This document shows positions 43,461 through 50,852 of a stretch of DNA of 64,000 nucleotides, one piece after another. Made by a program: the position numbers and the translations under genes. The notes under the pieces were generated by a model that had not been told where the DNA came from, made no database searches, and saw only the letters and a program-made list of their open reading frames with translations. The stretch lies in contig JAQGPJ010000071.1 of assembly GCA_028293125.1 (NCBI GenBank), positions 124,001-188,000 of the forward strand, written 5' to 3'. Each line of letters begins with the position of its first letter. Position 1 is the stretch's first letter. This stretch comes from Verrucomicrobiales bacterium (GTDB lineage: Bacteria > Verrucomicrobiota > Verrucomicrobiia > Verrucomicrobiales > V1-33).

Positions 43461-43772
43461 CTAAATCGCATCCATCAGCGGAAACTCCTTCCCGCTCCAC
43501 CGCTGGGCAGCCTCGATCAGCTTGGAGGGAGCGCTTTTCCTGAAGTGCCTTCCGTACCACCTCACCACCTCCATGGGGTTCTCCTGCGGAAAGGGATCAT
43601 CAGACTTGCCTGCCCATGGCTCTCCACTTCCTATGGCGGCTCCGGTGACGCCGTAGTAGGCGGAGGCGTCCAAATGCCTGTGGAACTTCAAAGGGGCGGT
43701 TTTCCGGTTCATTTCCCCGTAGGATGGGGTCAAAGGGCGAAACGACACCGCCATCGTTGCGTCGCGGTGCAT
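43461..43772 (-). CDS. Small hypothetical protein
   Basis: 103-aa ORF downstream of the tRNA; no recognised domain. Confidence 0.35.
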   Translation of the reverse strand: MHRDATMAVSFRPLTPSYGEMNRKTAPLKFHRHLDASAYYGVTGAAIGSGEPWAGKSDDPFPQENPMEVVRWYGRHFRKSAPSKLIEAAQRWSGKEFPLMDAI

Positions 43773-43959
43773 ATGAAAATTGATGCAGGGAAATTCTTGT
43801 CGCTGCGGAAACCTGCGAGGGGCAACCCGGTTAGGCTGATCCGGACGGATATGGCGGAGGGGCTGACAGGGGAGCAGAATGCCGGAGTATGGGCACCCGA
43901 AGCGGAGGCGCGCGCGGGGATGGCGGAGCTGTTCGCGTCCTGACGGCCTCCCGCAATGT

Positions 43960-44075
43960 GGAAACGGGATCCGTTTCCTGGAAACACCCCTATAGGTGGA
44001 AACGGAAACGGGGCGGAATCGGCTTCCAACGGTTCATGGAAACGAAGGAGGGCATTTGGGCGGTGTCCCGTTTCC
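43960..44075. repeat. Cluster of GGAAAC/GTTTCC motifs in overlapping palindromes
   Basis: GGAAAC at 43960, 43980, 43998, 44004, 44038; GTTTCC at 43973 and 44070; palindromes GGAAACGG-GAT-CCGTTTCC and GTTTCC-T-GGAAAC. Confidence 0.6.
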
Positions 44076-44107
44076 AAAGTCTGCGGGCTTGGATCCCACC
44101 AGGGATG

Positions 44108-44151
44108 TGCCGGCTCCGGGCAGGATCGGCGCTGGTTGCCCGGAGCCGGCA
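44108..44151. repeat. 15-bp perfect inverted repeat (stem-loop, 14-nt loop)
   Basis: TGCCGGCTCCGGGCA...TGCCCGGAGCCGGCA. Confidence 0.8.
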
Positions 44152-44467
44152 TCACTATTATCCAGCCGGAACCACACCGGTCAGACAAAACAGGAAAAGC
44201 CACTTCCACCGTGGCTGCCAGCCTGCGGGCCATAAAAAAAAACGTGGGAGCATCCAATGACCATTCCGCGTGTTTGACCGCCACGCCGGCACCCGGTGGC
44301 TGAATGGAGAATTGCCTTGGCCTGCAGTTTGCTGATTGGCTGCAAAGCAATCATGGGGCAAACCGGCGGCCCCGATCCGGACAAGCTGCCGCCCTTGGTC
44401 GCCGTGGTGCCGGGATTAGGGTGATTCATGGGATGGGCGGGGGGTCTGCGGTGAAAGCAGACCCTGA

Positions 44468-44499
44468 CGGAGATGTGCTCAGATCTAAGCACATCTCCG
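44468..44499. repeat. 12-bp perfect inverted repeat (8-nt loop)
   Basis: CGGAGATGTGCT-cagatcta-AGCACATCTCCG. Confidence 0.8.
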
Positions 44500-44802
44500 G
44501 GTGGGTGGGCTCCCTGCGCGGTGCCTTCAGATCTGACCGAATCGCCACTGCCCGGCAGAGGGAAGGGATTCTGACGCGGAGGACGAAGGAGCGCCAACAG
44601 TCCCAAGGCGGAACCTCTCCCAGAACCCCGAAAAACACTTTAGGTGAAATCACCCAAGATGATCCCCTGTGAATTCATACGCAAGTGGAGGCCGCTTTGA
44701 AAAGAACAAGCGCATGTTCTTCGCATTCATCTGCTGCCTCATGGCCCCCGATTACACCGCTCATAACCTTTGACAGGCAATGTCGACAAGCCCTAAACAG
44801 CG

Positions 44803-44832
44803 GAAGCCGCATGAATTCCTTCATGCGGCTTC
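44803..44832 (-). terminator. 13-bp stem, 4-nt loop hairpin just 3' of the 44859-45464 CDS
   Basis: GAAGCCGCATGAA-TTCC-TTCATGCGGCTTC; no clear T-tract, so terminator function is tentative. Confidence 0.45.
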
Positions 44833-44858
44833 TGTGTTAAAAAGCGAAGAATCCAGGA

Positions 44859-45464
44859 TTATGCCAGCTTTTTGCGGATAACCCCAATATCCATCAAGGC
44901 ACAACCAAGCAGTCCCAAGGTGAATCTTCCATCCGGGACAGCTGTTGTCAGGCCGATACGCACTTGCCTGACATCCTGCACAGGTGGGCCAGTGGTGGTA
45001 AAGGAGACGGTGGACATGGTTTCAAGGCCTTCAGCTTCAAAGGTGAAACGATTTTGCCTATTACCCAGAGAATAAGATTGGGCAACTGGAACCCCATCAA
45101 TGCTGAAAAAAATGGTCGCAGGGTTACGATTAGTGGCTGTGGAGTTGACGTTGAATTGGAGAATGGTGAAGGTTGCCGGGCCCTCGGGATCAATGAGCAA
45201 GTCTGTGAAAGTGCCTGTTCCGGCTTCGATTCTTGCCGCCCCATTGGCCGGGGTGATGAGGGATGTGGTGGATGTGAAATCGATCACCGCACCATTGGTT
45301 GATCCCTCGACGGTGAACCCGGAATCATCCAACCCTGGCTCGTTGAAAAGGACATTGGTTGCTCCCTGGTAGTCACCCCCTCCGGTTGTAATCTGAATGG
45401 CGTTGGCAGAAAAGGCAGAAATCGCGAGAGCGAAGCCCGCAGTAAGTATCGTGCTGATTTTCAT
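44859..45464 (-). CDS. Secreted protein with VPDSG/PEP-CTERM-like C-terminal sorting signal
   Basis: Signal peptide MKISTILTAGFALAISAFSANA; C-terminus VPDGRFTLGLLGCALMDIGVIRKKLA (VPD motif, hydrophobic helix, basic end). Confidence 0.65.
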   Translation of the reverse strand: MKISTILTAGFALAISAFSANAIQITTGGGDYQGATNVLFNEPGLDDSGFTVEGSTNGAVIDFTSTTSLITPANGAARIEAGTGTFTDLLIDPEGPATFTILQFNVNSTATNRNPATIFFSIDGVPVAQSYSLGNRQNRFTFEAEGLETMSTVSFTTTGPPVQDVRQVRIGLTTAVPDGRFTLGLLGCALMDIGVIRKKLA

Positions 45465-45580
45465 TTGTTTGTTCAATGGTTGCAGGGGCGTAAAAATAAG
45501 GTAAGCACATTCCATGCCGTTTTTATAAAATCCTGATTATAAGCGGATTGTGAAAAAGCACATTTTTGGATCGCTTCTAA

Positions 45581-45712
45581 GAAGCTGTTTGGTTAAAACG
45601 AGAAATCACTGATCAAACATTCAAAATACCCGCAAAACGCACCCGAAATTAACGTTGCGGGGAGGAGGTTGAAACGATTTTGAACCGCTCATCGGTTTAA
45701 CCAAACAGCTTC
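45581..45712. mobile_element. MITE-like 132-bp element with 20-bp TIRs (19/20 match) and TAA target duplication
   Basis: gaagctgtttggttaaaacg ... cggtttaaccaaacagcttc; flanked by ctTCTAA on the left and TAAGtg on the right; no coding capacity. Confidence 0.75.
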
Positions 45713-45989
45713 TAAGTGTAAACTTTTCCGACATTTCAGAACGTTCGTGTGGCTTGTCGGCATTGCCTAACGGACCTTATCATCAGGACCACTGAGAGTA
45801 ATCAAAGGGTCGCAATTACCTTCGGAAATGGTGAGGGTAAAGGGGTGAACGAAATGCGCACCTCTTCAGCCGGCAGATGGATGAGGGGGCGCAAAACGCA
45901 CCCCATGCGCGGAGCGGCACCGCAGGCCTACCCTCAGCATTCCTGAAGCCAGCACTGGCCCGGAACCTGTCATTAGACAGGCGGAATCC

Positions 45990-46274
45990 CTAATTTGCGC
46001 AGTTCAGCCGGGCACGGAGCGCCAGAATGCCGTTTCTCGGAAACCTTTCCCGGAAGGCATCAATGACCTTTTTCTCCAAGAGGCTGATCAGCAACCCGGG
46101 CGGAACCTCTGGGTAATCGGACTGGAAGCGGTTCAGGTGTTCAAGCTCCGGCCGGAACTCCTGCCTGAAGCTCTCACAGTTGTGGATGTCCGCCAGTTCA
46201 TCCCAAAGCACGGCCAACATAAGGAGCCGCCCGCTCTGTTCCGAGTCTGTGTTCAAGCCATGATTCATTTTCAT
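45990..46274 (-). CDS. Small orphan protein, paralogue of the 57731-58009 protein
   Basis: Shared RLxMLAVLWD...SFxQEFxxxLxxLNxFQ...LLExKVxxAFRxxFxRxxxLxxxARLN. Confidence 0.65.
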   Translation of the reverse strand: MKMNHGLNTDSEQSGRLLMLAVLWDELADIHNCESFRQEFRPELEHLNRFQSDYPEVPPGLLISLLEKKVIDAFRERFPRNGILALRARLNCAN

Positions 46275-46718
46275 TTAATTTTCTATAGGGTTCAGCCCGT
46301 TACCATGCCGTCAATGCATTTTAGGGAATGTTTCCGCTGAAAAAATATGATGCTAAGCAAGAAGGTGATAATTAAGCAGCATGGGTGCCACCGACACGGC
46401 ACTCAGGGTCGCCAAACACGTAAACTATTGATGGCAAACTAGTTGGGTTTGGAGAAATTATTTAAATCAATCAAAGTAAACCAATGTTTTATCTGTTCAG
46501 TTGCGCAATTATGTAAAGTATTCCGACAGTATGCATGTGCGGACATATTCAAAATCCTGCCCGCTAAGGATTTCTGGAAAAAGAGGCGGCCCCCCCTCTC
46601 GACTAATCACGCCAGTGCCGGGAGGGCAGGGGCTCCTGTATGCACTGGATACACCAGCCGCACCGGCAGCAGATTAGCCCTGAAATCTCAGGCCTGCGCT
46701 TTTCCCTGCACGGACCCC

Positions 46719-47036
46719 TTATTTCTGGTGAGGGGTGTCATTTGAAATGATATCACCGAACCTCCTTCGGCGGCGAATCTTGGTTCGGGGGTGGATGTCC
46801 AAGTGATGCTCCAGCCGGATTTGCTCGGTCAGGGCCAGCCCGTCGCCCCAGGCGTTTAGTTCCTGAGCCAAGCTGAAGTACAGGTCCAGTCCGGAGGCGG
46901 CGAAAAGCAGGTCGGGCGGAACACTCTCCAGCTGGCGGAAGGCGGCTGTAGTCAGGTCCTGATGGACAGGGCCGCGTGGCTCGGCCACACGGGCCGGAAC
47001 CTGCTTTTCCGTGGTGACTGTGTTGTTCATTTTCAT
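46719..47036 (-). CDS. Small hypothetical protein
   Basis: 105-aa ORF; starts MKMN like the neighbouring 45990-46274 ORF. Confidence 0.4.
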   Translation of the reverse strand: MKMNNTVTTEKQVPARVAEPRGPVHQDLTTAAFRQLESVPPDLLFAASGLDLYFSLAQELNAWGDGLALTEQIRLEHHLDIHPRTKIRRRRRFGDIISNDTPHQK

Positions 47037-47054
47037 GACGGTGGGAGTGGGGTG

Positions 47055-47267
47055 TCAGCGTTGGCCGGGCCGCTTGCCGGGGGAGAGGCAGTCGAGCTTC
47101 CTGTTCATGGTGGACAACTGGCTGATGATTATAGAGCCGAGAGCGGCAACCCCGTTGCCGGCGGTGGCCCCGACGGCTCCCTTCGCCATGCCTTCCAAGG
47201 CACCGGCGACGACCGGCTCTTTGGGCGCGGCCCCAGCCCCTCTGATTCGCCGGTTCTTTTTCTGCAT
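47055..47267 (-). CDS. Small hypothetical protein with Gly/Ala hydrophobic segment
   Basis: 70 aa; GALEGMAKGAVGATAGNGVAALGSIIISQLSTMNRKLDCL. Confidence 0.35.
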   Translation of the reverse strand: MQKKNRRIRGAGAAPKEPVVAGALEGMAKGAVGATAGNGVAALGSIIISQLSTMNRKLDCLSPGKRPGQR

Positions 47268-47401
47268 TTCGTTGAGCGCGTCGAGGCCTGAGAAGTTTGT
47301 GGGCTATGGCACAAGAGGCCCCGGGTCATTGGGCTGAATCCCGGATTGTCGATCCCGAAGCCAGAGCAGAGTCCTGACGGCGGGGATCTCCCAAGTGAGA
47401 G

Positions 47402-47689
47402 TTAAAACATAAGGCACCGCAGTTCCAACTGGCTCCCATAATCGTCCGCATTGGCTGTCAGGCGCTGCAGAGCCTGCTGGACAAGGGAGGGGTCAAACGC
47501 CCTGACCGGCTCGGCGGCGGGGGGGCGGACCAGACTGCGTCCGCTCCGCCGCTGGTGGCCTCCCATCAGGGGCGGTGGCGGCCCATTGAATGCCGCCGGG
47601 AAGCGCCGCGCCGCAAAGAAAGACGGCGGCGGTGACGGTCTTGATGCAGACCATGACTTGAAACCAAGGGGTTGGAAATCCCGCCGCAC
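47402..47689 (-). CDS. Small hypothetical protein
   Basis: 95-aa ORF downstream of the sigma factor remnant. Confidence 0.3.
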   Translation of the reverse strand: MRRDFQPLGFKSWSASRPSPPPSFFAARRFPAAFNGPPPPLMGGHQRRSGRSLVRPPAAEPVRAFDPSLVQQALQRLTANADDYGSQLELRCLMF

Positions 47690-47756
47690 CGGTGGCGGCG
47701 GGCAGGGAAGGGATCAGATGGGCGGCGACAGCCGGAGCCAGACCCGGGGGCGCAGC

Positions 47757-48341
47757 TTAGGAGAACTGGGAGGCCAGTCCGGCGGCCAGCGCCGTTATCG
47801 GGATGACCACTCCCCGGCGGCGCAGCAGCAAGGCCAGCTTTTCAATGGCTCTCGAACCCCGTCTCTGCACGGCGGCCGCACTGCCTCCGGTCAGTTCCGC
47901 GATGCTGGCGAAAGTGCGCGCTCAAACCAATGGAGCAGCAGCACCCTCCGGGTCGGTGTCGGACAGATCATTGATGGCCTCATCCAGCAGCGGCCCCACT
48001 GCGGGCCAGGGATCCGGCACGGATTCCACCGCCGGCGGTGTTTCGGCAAAGCGCCTCATTTTTTCCCGGTGGCGGATTTCCCTCGCAGCAGCGTGATGGA
48101 TTCATAGACCGCGCAACGGTGCAGCCACGCCGCCAGCGGCCTGTGCGTCCCGGCGAGGGCCGGGGCTTTGCGCGCCAGATCCGCGAAAACATTCCGCACC
48201 GCCTCCTCCGCCAGCGGGCGGTCCCCCCTGCGCTGGAGAGCCACTCCGAAAACCAGCCCTGCATAACGCTCCACCATGGCCCGGAAGGCCGTCTCCGAGC
48301 CGCCGTCCGCCCATTGGCGGAGCAGCTCAGGGGAGGTCCAT
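47757..48341 (-). pseudogene. ECF-type sigma-70 factor pseudogene with several frameshifts
   Basis: Pieces in different minus frames reassemble as MDLPELLRQWADGGSETAFRAMVERYAGLVFGVALQRRGDRPLAEEAVRNVFADLARKAPALAGTHRPLAAWLHRCAVYESITLLRG / MRRFAETPPAVESVPDPWPAVGPLLDEAINDLSDTD / VLLLHWFER / TFASIAELTGGSAAAVQRRGSRAIEKLALLLRRRGVVIPITALAAGLASQFS. Confidence 0.82.
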
Positions 48342-49435
48342 GTAGCGCTCGGACTGGATCAGGTCCTCATCAAGAGCAGTTATTTGCCCCACATCGTCAA
48401 TCGTCGGTCCTTGGCGCACTTCCACTCCGTCACCGCTTTGATGCAGGCCGAAACAGCGTGTGTCCAGAGCCCTGAATTCCTTTTGCTGAAGAATATAGAT
48501 CTCCCGCAGCAGGAACAGGCTGTGGGAGGCGCTGAAGACTTGAATGCCTCCTTCAGCCAGTTGGAGAATTGATGCCGCGATGGTCCGGATGATTTTCGGA
48601 TTGAGATTGGCTTCCGGCTCATCCCAGAAAAGATATCCTCTGTCCAGAAGGGCGCCTGTGGCAATCAGACGGGCAAGCATGCCCAGTTTCCGGAAGCCTT
48701 CGGCGAGCAGGTGCATTTCAATGCGGCCCAAGCCTTCCGTTATAAGATAAAACCGTCCGGAATCCTCAAGGACGAGACGTCCTCCCATCGCTGCCTCGAT
48801 CGGTTCCAGGAGCGTGGCGATCCGTTCCTCGCGCACGCCTTTGGCAAGCGGTGCTCCCAGAAGAATCGCGGTGTCCCGCCAAGTCTCGTCAAAGGGAAGG
48901 TGGGTGGTCTCATAAAGCGAAACGAAGCCGTGATATAGGCTGAGGAGCTCGCGGGTGGGCAGGAACACCGGTTTTGTTTTGATTAAGGCTTTGGGGGTGG
49001 AATGTCCTACATAGGGGGTTGTATAAGGGTTTGGGTTTCCCGTGTTGTGGAGCGGGTTATAATAAGCGGTTGCCGCTTCAGTGCATACCGTGAGAGCAAG
49101 GTTCAGCATGGGGTCGTTAAACCGGTATGCAAGTCTCAGAAAATGGTGCAGATTGTAACTTGGATCCGATTTCCGGCGGTGAATCAGATTCAGCAAGCTT
49201 TCCGAACGGAAAACTCCGGAAAGCTTGGCGGAAGCTCCGTTTTTGGAGGCTCTCCAAGACTCCTCTGTTGCCTGAAGTTGGCTTCCACACTGGCCGCGAT
49301 TCCCGCATAGATGGCTTTCAGGAGATGTGTCTTGCCGAGACCGTTATCGCCAATGAAGATGTTAAGATTTTTGCCGAATGTGAGGTCAGCCTTGGGGAAG
49401 ACTGTCAGGTTTTCGATGTGCAGGGATTGGAGCAT
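48327..49435 (-). pseudogene. AAA family ATPase (AAA_21/OLD-like), split by one frameshift near 49228
   Basis: N-part 49190-49435: MLQSLHIENLTVFPKADLTFGKNLNIFIGDNGLGKTHLLKAIYAG; second frame continues KLSGVFRSESLLNLIHRRKSDPSYNLHHF... to Walker B YLFWDEPEANLNP and SASHSLFLLREI. Confidence 0.82.
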
Positions 49436-49444
49436 GGTGTGGCT

Positions 49445-50644
49445 TCAGTCAAAAAGTTCCCTCCCGCGGCGGAGTGTGACCATGAAATGATGGGCATCGA
49501 AGCGGTATTCGGCCGGTGGATTGCCGTTGAGTTCGAGGGCTCTGGTGGCGCGGGCGATCCCTTGGCCAAAGCGGTTGGTGTAGCCGAGAACGCGGCTGGC
49601 CTCCGCAATGATGGGGTTCCGGTAGCCGGTGACCTGAGGGAAGGACTCAGCGGTGACATCGCCATAAAGGCCACCGGGATTGTCAATGGTGAGGTGGTCG
49701 GGAAAGAAATAGAAGCGGATAGGGGCCGTGGACTGGTAGTTGCGGTGGATGACCGCATTCAGAAGAAGTTCACGGAGAGCGATGCGTGGATAATCGTGGA
49801 TCATGGTTTCGACAAACCCCCCATCCACAGCCACCGGCCGCTGACGAAGGTTGGCATCGACGATCAGGTCCAAGGTCTGGAGGAGGGTTCGGAGGTCGCC
49901 GAGGGCGCGTTTCTCATCAAGAACCTCACTGGCGAGGTCCGGGCCGGCGTAGCGGACAAACTGCACATAGGCACCGGGGAGATAGTGCATGGGGCGGTCG
50001 GCAAGAACGAGGATGCCGGCATTGGTGGGGCAGTCCTGGCGGAGGTCGAAGAACCGCAGGCTGGCGAGCTGCTGTTTGAGCGGGCGCCCATTTTCGGCGA
50101 TGACCTCCTCTGCAACGGCGTGGCGGAGATAAGTGAGACGGAAGCGGTCCTCCGAAAGATCGGCGAGGGTGCTCTCAAGACAGGGAAGCGCATCAAAGGT
50201 GAGGGAGTGGGCAATGCGGCGCTCCGTGAGAATGCGCTCCTCCTGTTCGGAGGCAGTGGCGCGCCGGGGACCGACACGGAGGTAAACCCGCCCCTTGTAA
50301 CGCACGGGAGGCAGATGGGCCGGCAGCACCTCCACAACCGCCACCTCACCATCCGCTAAAGCAAAGCGACTGATGGCGAGAGCCGGCATGGGCTGGATGT
50401 TGCCGTCCGAGCGGAGAGCGCCGAGGCTGAGCAGGAGATCGTCCGTGACCTTCAAACCGGACAGCGCACCGTTATCCCTGACGCCGATCAGCAGGTAGCC
50501 TGGCTGGCGGTGGGCGGGAAAGTCATTGGCAAAAGCGCAGATGGTCTGGGCGAATTTGTCGGTGTTGGTAGTGGAGACCGTCCGCTCCACACGGTCCGAT
50601 TCCAAATCGCCCATAAGCTTCAGGAGTTCGGTTTCAGTGATCAT
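49445..50644 (-). CDS. AlbA_2 (Schlafen-like) / HATPase_c_4 ATP-binding protein (COG2865-like)
   Basis: ESDRVERTVSTTNTDKFAQTICAFANDFPAHRQPGYLLIGVRDNGALSGL; YKGRVYLRVGPRRATASEQEERIL; ALRELLLNAVIHRNYQSTAPIRFYFFPDHLTIDNPGGLYG. Confidence 0.85.
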   Translation of the reverse strand: MITETELLKLMGDLESDRVERTVSTTNTDKFAQTICAFANDFPAHRQPGYLLIGVRDNGALSGLKVTDDLLLSLGALRSDGNIQPMPALAISRFALADGEVAVVEVLPAHLPPVRYKGRVYLRVGPRRATASEQEERILTERRIAHSLTFDALPCLESTLADLSEDRFRLTYLRHAVAEEVIAENGRPLKQQLASLRFFDLRQDCPTNAGILVLADRPMHYLPGAYVQFVRYAGPDLASEVLDEKRALGDLRTLLQTLDLIVDANLRQRPVAVDGGFVETMIHDYPRIALRELLLNAVIHRNYQSTAPIRFYFFPDHLTIDNPGGLYGDVTAESFPQVTGYRNPIIAEASRVLGYTNRFGQGIARATRALELNGNPPAEYRFDAHHFMVTLRRGRELFD

Positions 50645-50782
50645 GGTTGTGCGGAACGTTTCAGCAGCGCTTTGAGGTCGTAATGGATGAGGGAAATGCT
50701 CCGGGCAGGCCCCTGCGTGAAAGATCGGGACATGTTCGGTCGGAAATCACGGATGGCAGTCCCTTATATCATTCCAGACAAA

Positions 50783-50819
50783 AATCCGGTAAATTCGCAC
50801 GGGGCAAATTTACCGGATT
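50783..50819 (-). terminator. Rho-independent terminator for the RND operon
   Basis: 13-bp perfect stem AATCCGGTAAATT / AATTTACCGGATT, 11-nt loop; a T-run follows on the minus strand (GGATTTTTG). Confidence 0.75.
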
Positions 50820-50852
50820 CCGGTTCGGGATGGGATGATACGGGATTGGAAG

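Noticed and set aside
43960-44499. Possible CRISPR array from repeated short motifs
   Set aside because: Motifs are 6-8 bp with irregular spacing; no 24-36 bp repeats with uniform spacers and no cas genes.
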